Source of the DNA: Natronohydrobacter sp.
Lineage (GTDB): Bacteria > Pseudomonadota > Alphaproteobacteria > Rhodobacterales > Rhodobacteraceae
Assembly: GCA_007125005.1 (NCBI GenBank)
Contig: SLDY01000109.1
Location: forward strand, 1-37,576
Reading direction: 5' to 3'
Length of the DNA: 37,576 nucleotides
The position numbers were made by a program, and so were the translations under genes. The first letter of the stretch is position 1. Every line of letters begins with the position of its first letter. Positions 1 to 7,479 of this stretch are shown in pieces. The notes under the pieces are model-generated. The model worked only from the letters and a program-made list of their open reading frames with translations. It did not search any database and was not told where the DNA came from.

Positions 1-101
1 AGCAGGAACAGAAGCACGCTCACTGCCGCGAAAATTCCGATAAACTTGTAGCCTTCGCGATGGATTGGTTTCACCACGGTTGATAGCATGTCCTGAGCCA
101 T
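1..101 (-). CDS. psd: Phosphatidylserine decarboxylase, N-terminal fragment cut by the window edge
   Basis: Only the first 33 codons are in the window. The ATG at 101 is preceded by an AGGGAGA ribosome binding site. The peptide begins [20 protein letters not shown] and continues into a hydrophobic segment ([14 protein letters not shown]). This start, a short KP-(I/M)-H-x-EG stretch followed by a membrane helix, is what I know from the short Psd proteins of Rhodobacterales. Those enzymes decarboxylate phosphatidylserine to phosphatidylethanolamine at the inner membrane. The gene lies 15 bp downstream of tgt on the same strand, so the two may be co-transcribed. The catalytic LGST/GS(S/T) self-cleavage site would lie outside the window, so the call rests on the N-terminus alone. 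Confidence 0.6.
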   Translation of the reverse strand, partial: MAQDMLSTVVKPIHREGYKFIGIFAAVSVLLFL

Positions 102-116
102 TTCTGTCTCCCTGCT

Positions 117-1241
117 TTATAGCGGTTCGATATCGCCCAAGGCGCGCGTCGCGTGAAAGGCTGCGATATGTGCGCCAAGCCGCCCCCCTGCAATCGCGGC
201 GCGCAACCCGGCCATCAGGCTTTGGTAATAAGCCAGATTATGCCATGTCAGCAACATAGACCCGATGATCTCGTCACTCTTGATCACATGATGCAGATAG
301 GCCCTGCTATAGCTGCGGCAGGCGGGGCAATCGCAGCCCTCTTCCAGCGGGCGCGGGTCATCACGGTGGCGCGCATTGCGCAGGTTGACCGCGCCGCGCG
401 CCGTCCAGCCCTGCCCGGTGCGGCCCGAACGCGAGGGCAAAACGCAGTCGAACATATCGACACCGCGCGCCACAGCGCCCACTATATCATCGGGCTTGCC
501 CACACCCATCAAATAGCGTGGCTTGTCCTCGGGGAGTTGTCCGGGCGCATAGTCAAGAACCCCAAACATCGCCGCCTGTCCCTCACCCACAGCAAGCCCG
601 CCGATGGCATAGCCGTCAAAACCGACTGCACGCAGCTTCTCGGCAGAGGCGGCGCGCAGATCAGGTTCCAACCCGCCTTGCTGGATGCCAAAAAGCGCGT
701 GGCCCGGCCGGTCGCCAAATGCATCACGCGAGCGTTGCGCCCAACGCATCGAAAGCTCCATCGATGCCGCAATCGTCGTGCGATCCGCTGGCAAGGCCGG
801 ACATTCGTCAAAACACATCACGATATCAGAGCCCAGAAGCTTCTGGATCTCCATAGACCGCTCGGGTGTCAGCACATGCTTTGACCCGTCGATATGGCTC
901 GAAAACTGCACGCCCTCTTCGGTCAGCTTGCGCAGAGAGGCCAGTGACATCACCTGAAACCCGCCCGAATCCGTCAGAATGGGCCGATCCCAGTTCATGA
1001 ACTTGTGCAGACCCCCAAGCGCGGCGATCCGCTCGGCAGTCGGGCGCAGCATCAGATGATAGGTATTGCCCAGAAGGATATCCGCCCCGGTCGCGCGTAC
1101 AGACTCGGGCAGCATAGCCTTGACGGTCGCCGCTGTGCCAACAGGCATGAAGGCGGGCGTGCAGATCTCTCCGCGCGGGGTCGAGATCCTGCCAGAGCGG
1201 GCACACCCGTCGCGGGCCGATATGTCAAACTGAAATTTCAT
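117..1241 (-). CDS. tgt: Queuine tRNA-ribosyltransferase (tRNA-guanine transglycosylase)
   Basis: This enzyme exchanges guanine 34 in GUN-anticodon tRNAs for the queuosine precursor preQ1. The protein has 374 residues from the chosen ATG ([12 protein letters not shown]), normal for bacterial Tgt. The frame extends six codons further upstream, but that extension is not family-like. Visible landmarks are the active-site [10 protein letters not shown] (Asp91 as general base), the later [16 protein letters not shown] segment carrying the nucleophilic Asp, and the zinc ligands in [16 protein letters not shown]. It follows the Smr gene on the minus strand, after a 148-bp gap that contains a long hairpin and a recurring intergenic motif. 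psd starts 15 bp downstream. I see no damage to the reading frame. Confidence 0.95.
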   Translation of the reverse strand: MKFQFDISARDGCARSGRISTPRGEICTPAFMPVGTAATVKAMLPESVRATGADILLGNTYHLMLRPTAERIAALGGLHKFMNWDRPILTDSGGFQVMSLASLRKLTEEGVQFSSHIDGSKHVLTPERSMEIQKLLGSDIVMCFDECPALPADRTTIAASMELSMRWAQRSRDAFGDRPGHALFGIQQGGLEPDLRAASAEKLRAVGFDGYAIGGLAVGEGQAAMFGVLDYAPGQLPEDKPRYLMGVGKPDDIVGAVARGVDMFDCVLPSRSGRTGQGWTARGAVNLRNARHRDDPRPLEEGCDCPACRSYSRAYLHHVIKSDEIIGSMLLTWHNLAYYQSLMAGLRAAIAGGRLGAHIAAFHATRALGDIEPL

Positions 1242-1284
1242 CCGCGCCCAATGCAACAAATGGCACCCAAAGCCAAGCCTGCAA

Positions 1285-1312
1285 GCTTCATCTTGCCCAA
1301 ATACTCAATAGA
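1285..1312 (-). repeat. Recurring intergenic motif, copy A
   Basis: Read on the minus strand this stretch contains TTGAGTATTTGGGCAAGATG followed by AAGC. Near-identical stretches occur at 18599-18625 and 21350-21377. All three share GAG(T/G)AT-(T-rich)-GCAAG-ATGAA. This copy lies between the Smr gene and tgt, just downstream of a long hairpin on the same strand. From memory, sequences like this are common between genes in Rhodobacterales; their role is unknown to me. Confidence 0.6.
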
Positions 1313-1325
1313 ACACCACAGTCGT

Positions 1326-1384
1326 GCCAAAGCGCGCGGGAACGAGCGGGTGGGTGGGTGGGCGACGTTCCCGCGCGCTTTGGC
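1326..1384. repeat. Perfect 19-bp inverted repeat with a G-quadruplex loop
   Basis: The left arm (1326-1344, GCCAAAGCGCGCGGGAACG) is exactly complementary to the right arm (1366-1384). The 21-nt loop contains GGGTGGGTGGGTGGG at 1348-1362 on the plus strand, a four-tract quadruplex motif with single-T loops. On the minus strand the hairpin begins 5 nt after the Smr stop codon, so it may act as its 3' end. Neither side carries an immediate T tract, so it is not a standard intrinsic terminator. Confidence 0.9.
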
Positions 1385-1389
1385 CCGAT

Positions 1390-1995
1390 TCACCGCCCAC
1401 GCCGCAAATAAACATAATACGCCCCAGCCCCGCCATGCCGGATATGTGCCTCACGGATCTCCAGCACCAGCGGGCCAAGCGGCGCCATGCGCAACCATTG
1501 CGGCACATCCTGCTTCAGCGCCCCCGGCCGGCGCGGGATCGGGCCATCATCTGCGAGGTTCTTGCCCTTGCCTGTAATCACCAGCACCAACCGCAAGCCA
1601 TTGGCATGGGCGCGAAGTATGAACCCGTTGAGCGCTCCATGCGCTTGCGCCAGCGTCATACCATGGAGATCAATCCGCGCCTCCGGCGCCAGCTTGCCAC
1701 GGCTCATGCGCTGAAACTGGCGTTTGTCCATCTGCACCGGCACCCGCGCCAAGGCCTCAGATAGCGGATGCGCAAGATCATGGCCGGGCGGCGGGCCATC
1801 AGGGTTTGGGCGCAGCGCGACCCGTCCGGCTATCGTGGCTTTCCGAAGCGGCGCGGAGGGCATGCTTTCCGGTTCGGGTTTTGGGGCGGGGGCAAGAGTG
1901 GGGGCGTGGCTGGATTTCAAAGGCCGCGCGGTTTTCACCACGCGGCCCCAGATTTCCCGGTCCTCGGGCGACAGATCGCGCCGCTTGCGGCTCAT
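1390..1995 (-). CDS. Smr-domain protein (small MutS-related, DNA-binding or nuclease domain)
   Basis: The 201-residue protein has a charged, proline-rich N-terminal half (residues 1-100) and a C-terminal Smr domain (about 105-200). The domain shows the family signatures IDLHGMTLAQAHGAL (residues 108-122) and ITGKGK (140-145), and ends in a conserved HGGAGAYYVYLRR. Smr domains bind, and sometimes nick, DNA or RNA. The job of the stand-alone form in alphaproteobacteria is not settled, so no process is assigned. The ATG overlaps the TGA of the Tim44-like gene in an ATGA, which indicates translational coupling. A long hairpin follows the stop codon. Confidence 0.9.
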   Translation of the reverse strand: MSRKRRDLSPEDREIWGRVVKTARPLKSSHAPTLAPAPKPEPESMPSAPLRKATIAGRVALRPNPDGPPPGHDLAHPLSEALARVPVQMDKRQFQRMSRGKLAPEARIDLHGMTLAQAHGALNGFILRAHANGLRLVLVITGKGKNLADDGPIPRRPGALKQDVPQWLRMAPLGPLVLEIREAHIRHGGAGAYYVYLRRGR

Positions 1996-2660
1996 TCGCC
2001 CGTGGCCACCAACTTCCAGTTCGGGCTATCCGAGGACATGTCGCGCCCAAAGGTCCACACATCTTTCTGACGCTTGATCTCGTTTGGATCACCCTCAACC
2101 ACCTCGTCGGTATCGGCTTTGCGCACAACCGATGTCAGTTCGCCCACGAATTTCACAGTGATCTCGCCTTCGCGGCTCTCTTCGTCAAACACGACGTCGA
2201 CAATGCTCAACTCGCGCAGGCCGACAAAAGTGGCATCAACCCGCAGCCCTTCGCGCTCACGCAACTGCACGACCTCATCAAAGCTGTTGAACACGTCGCG
2301 CGACAGGAATGGCAGGATAGAATCGAGATCCGATGATTCAAATGCCATCAGGATCATTTCGTAGGCCCCGCGCGCACCTTGCAGGAATTCATCAACGCTG
2401 AAATCGGGATCAATTGTCTTCATCCGTGCCAGCGCCTTGGCCATATCCGAGCCTTCGGGCACATGATCGGTAATATCCGTATCCGGGCCGCCTTCGATAA
2501 CCTCGAAGCGCGGCTTGGTGGCCGTATCCGGGCCGCTATCCTGCCGTGGCAGGCTGTTTTGCTCGAATCCGTCCCGGGATCCGAGCACTGCGCGCAGGCG
2601 CAGGATAAGAAAAACGGCAATGCCGGCAAGAATCAGAAGCTGGATCACGGCAGGTTCCAT
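1992..2660 (-). CDS. Tim44/TimA-like membrane-anchored protein
   Basis: The protein has 222 residues from the ATG at 2660, which follows a GAGG ribosome binding site 5 nt away; the frame runs ten codons further up without a matching site. It has one N-terminal membrane helix (about residues 4-22, VIQLLILAGIAVFLILRL), an acidic linker, and a Tim44-like domain from about residue 85 to the end. That domain contains the characteristic GARGAYEMILMAFESSD and closes with a DVWTFGRDM...NWKLVAT strand pair. In alphaproteobacteria this family sits in the inner membrane and resembles the import-motor scaffold of mitochondria. It diverges from fxsA and secB, and its stop overlaps the Smr start. Confidence 0.9.
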   Translation of the reverse strand: MEPAVIQLLILAGIAVFLILRLRAVLGSRDGFEQNSLPRQDSGPDTATKPRFEVIEGGPDTDITDHVPEGSDMAKALARMKTIDPDFSVDEFLQGARGAYEMILMAFESSDLDSILPFLSRDVFNSFDEVVQLREREGLRVDATFVGLRELSIVDVVFDEESREGEITVKFVGELTSVVRKADTDEVVEGDPNEIKRQKDVWTFGRDMSSDSPNWKLVATGE

Positions 2661-2767
2661 TGTTTCCTCGGCCAAGGGTTGGTATGGCAAGTCAGATGCC
2701 TATGTAAGGTGGGATGCGCGGCAAGTCCACCACATGCGACCCGTTGAGCCGCGCGAAAGGCAAAACT

Positions 2768-3214
2768 ATGTGGCTTTTATTGGCTATTCTGGCCGTCCCT
2801 ATCCTTGAAATCGCGCTTTTCGTGCAGTTCGGTGCACAAATTGGCGTGATCGGAACACTTGCCGAGATTTTCCTTACCGCTGCCCTGGGGCTTGTTTTGA
2901 TGCGCCTCGAGCCGCATCGTAGCGCGCATGACCTGCGCGCGGCCCTTGATCGCGACGCGAGCCCGGCAAGCCCGATGGCACATTCCGCGCTGCGCCTGAT
3001 CGCGGCGGTGATGCTCGTGCTTCCGGGTTTCTTTACAGATACGCTCGGGTTTCTGCTTTTGCTGCCGCCGATCCGTATGGCAATCCTCTCACGCCTCTTC
3101 GAGAATATCCGGAAGGCGGCGATACGGGGTGACGCGGTCATAGTGGATGCAGAATATGAAGTGCATCCTGATCTGCATCAGCGGCAGCTGCCGGACAAGG
3201 AAAACCGGGATTGA
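2768..3214 (+). CDS. fxsA: FxsA-family inner-membrane protein
   Basis: The protein has 148 residues, starting at the ATG at 2768 (MWLLLAILAVPILEIALF), which is preceded by GAAAGG. The frame extends 18 codons upstream, but that part is basic and not family-like. FxsA proteins are small cytoplasmic-membrane proteins with an N-terminal pair of helices and a later hairpin. Here the segments are about residues 2-20, 25-43 and 75-97 (LRLIAAVMLVLPGFFTDTLGFLLLLPP), with the typical PG-F-x-TD turn. The family name comes from suppression of phage exclusion in E. coli; the cellular role is otherwise unknown. It lies just upstream of secB on the same strand. Confidence 0.88.
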   Translation: MWLLLAILAVPILEIALFVQFGAQIGVIGTLAEIFLTAALGLVLMRLEPHRSAHDLRAALDRDASPASPMAHSALRLIAAVMLVLPGFFTDTLGFLLLLPPIRMAILSRLFENIRKAAIRGDAVIVDAEYEVHPDLHQRQLPDKENRD

Positions 3215-3283
3215 GCGCAGGCGGGCAGGGTGGTAAACCCCTCGCCAGCACATCATGACCCAAATTAACTCAAGGAGCTTACA

Positions 3284-3805
3284 ATGACGGAATCACAGCC
3301 TCAGGGTGGTGCCGCCCCGAATGCGGCCACGCCCCCGAAAGTAAACATGCGTATCCTCGCACAATACATGCGCGATTTGTCGTTCGAGAATGTCGCGGCT
3401 CAAAAAAAACTGCAGGGCAGCAATGTTCAGCCGGATATTCAGGTTCAGGTCAGCCTTGACGCCAACAAGCGCGAAGCTGAGAACCAGTTCGAGGTTGGCA
3501 CCAAGTTCAAGATCACGTCGAAGAACAAAGCCGATGACGAAACGCTGTTCATTATCGAGCTTGATTATGTCGGGCTTTTCCTGATTGAGGGCGTCCCGCA
3601 GGAGCAAATGCATCCCTTCCTGCTCATCGAGTGCCCACGCATGATTTTCCCGTTTGCGCGCCGCATCATCTCGGATGTCACACGCGATGGCGGCTACCCA
3701 CCGCTCAATCTCGATACGGTCGATTTCCTCGCGCTCTACAAGCAGGAATTGCAGCGTCAAGCATCGCTGAAAGCTCAGCAGGCCGACGCGCCGGTTGCGA
3801 ACTGA
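3284..3805 (+). CDS. secB: Protein-export chaperone SecB
   Basis: SecB is a tetrameric cytosolic chaperone that keeps preproteins unfolded and hands them to SecA. The protein has 173 residues, typical for alphaproteobacteria. It starts at an ATG preceded by AAGGAG with 7-nt spacing. The core (about residues 20-160) shows the family pattern LAQYMRDLSFENVAAQK near residue 25, an IELDYVGLF strand, and the strongly conserved LLIECPRMIFPFARRIISDVTRDGGYPPL. The tail is alanine- and glutamine-rich. A T-tailed hairpin follows directly and the gene converges with dnaQ. Its place beside the maf-dnaQ operon is conserved in this group. Confidence 0.96.
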   Translation: MTESQPQGGAAPNAATPPKVNMRILAQYMRDLSFENVAAQKKLQGSNVQPDIQVQVSLDANKREAENQFEVGTKFKITSKNKADDETLFIIELDYVGLFLIEGVPQEQMHPFLLIECPRMIFPFARRIISDVTRDGGYPPLNLDTVDFLALYKQELQRQASLKAQQADAPVAN

Positions 3806-3827
3806 GCCTCCGCACGAGCTATCAGAA

Positions 3828-3854
3828 CCTCCGGCTCCGCGCCGGGGGTTTTTT
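3828..3854 (+). terminator. Intrinsic terminator after secB
   Basis: CCTCCGGC (3828-3835) pairs with GCCGGGGG (3841-3848) over 8 bp with one G-U pair and a 5-nt loop. Six T residues follow (3849-3854). It lies 22 bp after the secB stop, right at the end of the converging dnaQ gene. Confidence 0.85.
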
Positions 3855-4549
3855 CATGCGCCGCGGTATTTTCGCCAGATCGTATTTTCGCCAAGGCTTG
3901 CGACAAAAGCCGCATGGGCGGCGCGTTCCGCCTCGGTCAGCTTTGGCGGCAAGGGTATCTCGCGGCGCGGAAGGGGCGCATCCTGCCCAGCGCGCGCGCC
4001 TTGGCCCAGCGGAACCGTCGAGAGCGCAAAATCGGGCTGCTGGCCGCCCAGAAGCTCCAGATAAACCTCTGCGAGGATTTCGCTGTCGAGCAATGCGCCG
4101 TGTTTGGTGCGCGCTGAGTTATCGATGGCAAAGCGCCGACACAGCGCATCGAGCGACGCCGGAGAGCCGGGAAATTTCTTGCGCGCGAGCGTCAGCGTAT
4201 CGAAGGCGCGCTCGAAAGGCAGAACTGGGCGACGCACCCATTCCAACTCTGCATTGATGAATTTCATGTCAAAGGTCGCATTATGGATCACAAGCCGCGC
4301 GTCGCCCAGAAATTCCAGAAACGCATCCACGATCTCGGCAAAAACCGGCTTATCTCGAAGGAATTCATCACCGAGCCCATGCACTTCGAAAGCTTCTTTC
4401 GGCATGTCGCGTTCGGGGTTGATATATTGATGAAATGTCCGCCCGGTTGGCATCAGGTTGACAAGCTCCACCATACCGATCTCGACGATCCGGTGGCCCT
4501 CTGCGGGCTCGAAACCTGTGGTTTCAGTGTCCAGCACCAGTTCACGCAT
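3854..4549 (-). CDS. dnaQ: DNA polymerase III epsilon subunit (3'-5' proofreading exonuclease)
   Basis: The 231-residue protein carries all exonuclease motifs of the DEDDh type. Exo I is [10 protein letters not shown] (Asp7, Glu9); Exo II is [11 protein letters not shown] around residue 95; Exo III is HGALLDSEI, where His and Asp complete the metal site. The C-terminal tail after about residue 180 is the expected flexible linker to the alpha subunit. It is the last gene of the maf-aroE-coaE-dnaQ operon, and its ATG overlaps the coaE stop by 8 bp. Placing proofreading exonuclease in an operon that starts inside the origin region is typical for alphaproteobacteria. Confidence 0.96.
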   Translation of the reverse strand: MRELVLDTETTGFEPAEGHRIVEIGMVELVNLMPTGRTFHQYINPERDMPKEAFEVHGLGDEFLRDKPVFAEIVDAFLEFLGDARLVIHNATFDMKFINAELEWVRRPVLPFERAFDTLTLARKKFPGSPASLDALCRRFAIDNSARTKHGALLDSEILAEVYLELLGGQQPDFALSTVPLGQGARAGQDAPLPRREIPLPPKLTEAERAAHAAFVASLGENTIWRKYRGA

Positions 4550-5126
4550 GTGAATCCCTCAATCGACTGACCAAATCCTGCACGGCCTGACGGGTACTGT
4601 CCATATCCAGCGTCTCGATCACGAAATCTGCGCGAGCGCGTTTCTCTGCATCCGGCATCTGGCGGGCAAGGATCGTTTCTAATTGCGCAGGGCTCATGCC
4701 CTCGCGCGACAGCACACGCGCGCGCTGCACATCTGGCGGGGCGGTAACAACAAGCACGCCATCGACATCTGCCCCCACCTCGAACAGAAGCGGGATATCC
4801 AGAACGACAAGCGGTACATCGGCAGCATTGATAAACTCTTCCCGATCCGCCGCAACAAGCGGATGCACAACCGCCTCAAGCCGAGCAAGTGCACTGCTGT
4901 CCTGCGCGATCCATCGCTTTAGCGCTGCACGGTCCACCCCCGTTGTGGTCACCGCCTCGGGGCAGATTTGGCGCACTGCTTCTACAGCTGCACCACCCTG
5001 CGCGTAGAGCCTGTGAACAGCAGCGTCTGCATCCCAGACCGGTACACCCATCTCGCGGAAGAACCCTGACGTTGTGCTCTTGCCCATCCCGATCGAGCCT
5101 GTCAGGCCCAGACGATAGGGGCTCAT
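4542..5126 (-). CDS. coaE: Dephospho-CoA kinase
   Basis: This enzyme performs the last step of coenzyme A synthesis, phosphorylating the 3'-hydroxyl of dephospho-CoA with ATP. The protein has 194 residues with the P-loop GSIGMGKST at residues 10-18. The next signature, [16 protein letters not shown], holds the substrate-binding Asp pair. The lid region ([32 protein letters not shown]) is intact. Its start overlaps the aroE stop by 4 bp and its end overlaps dnaQ by 8 bp, so it is an internal operon gene. Confidence 0.96.
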   Translation of the reverse strand: MSPYRLGLTGSIGMGKSTTSGFFREMGVPVWDADAAVHRLYAQGGAAVEAVRQICPEAVTTTGVDRAALKRWIAQDSSALARLEAVVHPLVAADREEFINAADVPLVVLDIPLLFEVGADVDGVLVVTAPPDVQRARVLSREGMSPAQLETILARQMPDAEKRARADFVIETLDMDSTRQAVQDLVSRLRDSHA

Positions 5127-5947
5127 TGCGCCAGCACCGCACGGCGCAGAGTATCCGTGATTTCGGGGCGCTGACCAAACCAGCGCTCGAAGCCCGGCAC
5201 GGCCTGATGCAACAGCATCCCAAGGCCATCAACCACTCGACATCCCTGTACTTTCGCATCCCGCAAGAGCTGTGTTTCAAGCGGTGTATAGACGATATCG
5301 GTCACAACAGTTTCAGCTCGCAGCGCATGTGCGGGAAAATCAAGTGTTGGCTGGCCTTCCATTCCAAGAGATGTGGTGTTGACCACCAGTCCGACATTGG
5401 AAAGCGCATCGGCGTAACTTTCCCAATCAAGCACGCGGATCGGGCCGCCAAGCATGCGCGCCAGATCATCGGCACGCGCCCTTGTGCGGTTGGCCAAAAA
5501 GATTTCCGGTGCGCCAGCTTGCGTAAGTGCGACCAAGACCGCACGCGCGGCCCCGCCGGCACCTAGCACGAGCGCAGGGCCAGCATCGGGTTGCCAATCT
5601 GGCGCACCATCGAGCAGGTTCTGCATAAAACCATAAGCATCTGTATTATCGGCAAGAATACGGCCAGCGCGGAAGGTCAACGTATTTGCTGCACCGATTT
5701 GACGCGCTGTCTCACTCGCTTCATCAGCGAGGGCGAGCGCAGCTTCCTTATGTGGGATCGTCACATTCGCACCAACGAACCCCATTGCAGGCATCGCACG
5801 CAACACGCGCTCCAGATCCTCTGCCTCCACATGAAGCGGAACGTAATGGCCGCGCAGCCCGTAATATTTCAACCATGTGCCATGCAGGATCGGCGAGCGG
5901 CTATGACCAACTGGGCAGCCAATAACACCGGCGAGGGGTATTTTCAT
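5123..5947 (-). CDS. aroE: Shikimate 5-dehydrogenase
   Basis: AroE reduces 3-dehydroshikimate to shikimate with NADPH in aromatic amino acid synthesis. The 274-residue protein shows the shikimate-binding GHSRSPILH near residue 14, the catalytic Lys in [11 protein letters not shown], the catalytic Asp in NTDAYGF, and the nucleotide-binding [12 protein letters not shown] followed by [10 protein letters not shown], the Arg-containing loop that selects NADPH. It overlaps maf upstream and coaE downstream by 4 bp each (ATGA-type junctions). There is no quinate-utilisation context, so the biosynthetic role is preferred over a YdiB-type role. Confidence 0.96.
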   Translation of the reverse strand: MKIPLAGVIGCPVGHSRSPILHGTWLKYYGLRGHYVPLHVEAEDLERVLRAMPAMGFVGANVTIPHKEAALALADEASETARQIGAANTLTFRAGRILADNTDAYGFMQNLLDGAPDWQPDAGPALVLGAGGAARAVLVALTQAGAPEIFLANRTRARADDLARMLGGPIRVLDWESYADALSNVGLVVNTTSLGMEGQPTLDFPAHALRAETVVTDIVYTPLETQLLRDAKVQGCRVVDGLGMLLHQAVPGFERWFGQRPEITDTLRRAVLAQ

Positions 5948-6537
5948 CCGTCGATTTCTCCGCGTAAAGCGAGATAGTTCAAAAGCTCCAGCAGCGGCAG
6001 GCCGAGGATGGTGAAATAATCCCCTTGGATCTGCGCAAACAGCCGCACGCCTTCTTCCTCAAGCTTGTAGCCACCCACGGACTCGCCAATTCCAGGCCAG
6101 TTGCGGGAGAGATAGTCCTCCAGATAGCTGTCGGAAAAGCTGCGCATCGTCAAGCGCGCGACCCCGACATGACGCCAGAGTGGCTGGGCATCAAGATAAA
6201 GAACGGCGGCAGAAAGAAGCTGATGCGTTGCCCCGCGCAGGCTTTGCAAATCTGCGCGTGCATTTTCCAATGTGACGGGTTTTTCAAATACCCTCCCTTT
6301 ATAGGCAAGCACCTGATCGCAGCCCAACACAAGCTGCCCCGGATTACGCGCAGAGACCTTCCGGGCCTTCGCTTCGGCCAAGGCATCAGCGATGTCGCGC
6401 GGCGGCGCTTCCTCCGCCAGCAGGGCATCACGGATCGCGGCCTCATCAACTCGGGCAGGCTCGGTCTCTGGCGATAGTCCCGCATTGACAAGCATCTGCC
6501 GCCGGATCGCGGAACTGGAGGCGAGGATCAGAGCCAT
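5944..6537 (-). CDS. maf: Maf-family nucleotide pyrophosphatase
   Basis: Maf proteins hydrolyse non-canonical or modified nucleoside triphosphates. The 197-residue protein starts MALILASSSAIRRQML, the N-terminal phosphate-binding signature. It carries the conserved ARKVSARNPGQLVLGCDQVL block with the catalytic Asp, and the C-terminal GGYKLEEEGVRLFAQIQGDYFTILGLPL. The GCDQV form is closer to the YceF branch (7-methyl-GTP) than to the TTP-specific branch, but substrate is not proven. It is the first gene of the maf-aroE-coaE-dnaQ operon. Its start codon touches a perfect DnaA box, and its leader lies inside the oriC candidate. Confidence 0.93.
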   Translation of the reverse strand: MALILASSSAIRRQMLVNAGLSPETEPARVDEAAIRDALLAEEAPPRDIADALAEAKARKVSARNPGQLVLGCDQVLAYKGRVFEKPVTLENARADLQSLRGATHQLLSAAVLYLDAQPLWRHVGVARLTMRSFSDSYLEDYLSRNWPGIGESVGGYKLEEEGVRLFAQIQGDYFTILGLPLLELLNYLALRGEIDG

Positions 6538-6545
6538 GTGGATAA
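6537..6545 (-). promoter_or_regulatory. Perfect DnaA box at the maf start codon
   Basis: The minus strand reads TTATCCACA, the exact DnaA-box consensus. Its final A is the first base of the maf ATG, so the box fills the space where a ribosome binding site would normally lie. It is the best match among seven good boxes in the neighbouring gap. Confidence 0.85.
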
Positions 6546-6916
6546 ACCTGTGTTAAAGCACGAGAAGAAACAGACCGAAAAACAGGGAAAAACCGGCGCA
6601 TTGCTCTGTGCTGCCATGCCGGGGGTTGTTGCGCAAGCTTCCGCGCCGCTTCATCCACATGTGGGTTTCTTTCAGTGCCAGTTGTGCAAAACTATGAATT
6701 CACAGATTCACAGGAGCGTGATTCATGTTTTGTTCGAAATTAACTAGCTGATTTAAATATATTTTTTTGCACGTTCAGAAACCATTTTCAACATCATGCT
6801 TATGGATAACTCTGTGTATCAATAGCTTATCCCCATATCCACAGGGCTTACATCATCATCATTTCCTTTCTTCTTTCCTTTATTTAAATAAAGGCAGTGA
6901 TGACTAAGAGGTTCGC
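6538..6916. other. oriC: Candidate chromosomal replication origin (oriC), no gene
   Basis: This 379-bp gap between maf and hemJ has no credible gene. It adjoins the perfect DnaA box at 6537-6545 and has six sites one base from TTATNCACA: 6651-6659 (+), 6683-6691 (-), 6801-6809 (-), 6813-6821 (-), 6827-6835 (+) and 6835-6843 (+). Two weaker sites (6696-6704, 6704-6712) form a tandem with 8-bp phase, like the 6827/6835 pair. Bases 6721-6770 are very AT-rich and could be the unwinding element. The position between maf-aroE-coaE-dnaQ and hemJ-rho-mnmE-mnmG-parAB matches the origin location known from Caulobacter and relatives, although hemE and the RP001-type gene are missing here. Confidence 0.78.
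6877..6894. repeat. Perfect 18-bp palindrome upstream of hemJ
   Basis: CCTTTATTTAAATAAAGG is identical on both strands. It ends 22 bp before the hemJ start codon, at the right end of the oriC candidate. It could be an operator for hemJ or a protein site of the origin; the sequence alone does not decide. Confidence 0.85.
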
Positions 6917-7354
6917 ATGCTGGGTGAATTCTATCTCTGGATCAAAGCCGTGCATATCATGGCAGTGATCAGTTGGATGGCAGGTTTGTTCTATCTGCCC
7001 CGGCTATTTGTCTATCATGTCGAACGCGCTGAAGGGGCAGGGATGCTTGCTGTGTTCGAGACGATGGAAGAGAAACTTCTGCGTGTCATCATGAACCCTG
7101 CAATGATTGTGGCTTGGGTGACGGGGTTGATGATGGTTTCTATTCCGGGTGTGATTGCCTGGGATGCGATCTGGCCGTGGAGCAAGTTGGTAGGGCTGAT
7201 CGGGATGACCTGGTTTCATATCTGGTGTGCGCGGCGGCGGCGCATCTTCACTGAAGGCGGCAATAGCCTAAGCGGGCGCAATTACCGGATGATGAATGAA
7301 GTGCCCACAGTGCTGATGGTCGTGATTGTAGTGTCAGTGATCGTGAAATTCTGA
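6917..7354 (+). CDS. hemJ: HemJ-type protoporphyrinogen IX oxidase
   Basis: HemJ oxidises protoporphyrinogen IX to protoporphyrin IX in heme synthesis and, where present, bacteriochlorophyll synthesis. The 145-residue membrane protein fits the family closely. It has four helices, a conserved His in YLWIKAVHIMAVISWMAGLFYLPRLFVYH near residue 13, and the C-terminal NEVPTVLMVVIVVSVIVKF with the invariant E-x-P-T. The ATG is preceded by AAGAGG. It is the first gene rightward of the oriC candidate and precedes rho by 125 bp, as in many alphaproteobacteria. Confidence 0.93.
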   Translation: MLGEFYLWIKAVHIMAVISWMAGLFYLPRLFVYHVERAEGAGMLAVFETMEEKLLRVIMNPAMIVAWVTGLMMVSIPGVIAWDAIWPWSKLVGLIGMTWFHIWCARRRRIFTEGGNSLSGRNYRMMNEVPTVLMVVIVVSVIVKF

Positions 7355-7479
7355 GCCCGGATTGACTTTGATAGCCCAGTAGCGTAGGTGCTCATCAGCG
7401 CCACCGTCCGGTGATGCGCATTTCACTTGATATATCCGCTCGAAAACTCGCCCCAGATGCGGGTAAACAGGATTTTCCC

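Noticed and set aside
153-884. Open frame of 243 codons (plus strand) antisense to tgt
   Set aside because: tgt is intact with its catalytic and zinc motifs; the antisense frame has no recognisable domain.
6538-6747. Small open frame (69 codons, plus strand) inside the oriC candidate
   Set aside because: It begins in the DnaA box at the maf start, has no ribosome binding site, and its protein has no recognisable features.
6740-6756. Possible CtrA site in the origin (two TTAA half sites)
   Set aside because: The half sites are 9 bp apart, while the CtrA consensus needs 7 bp.
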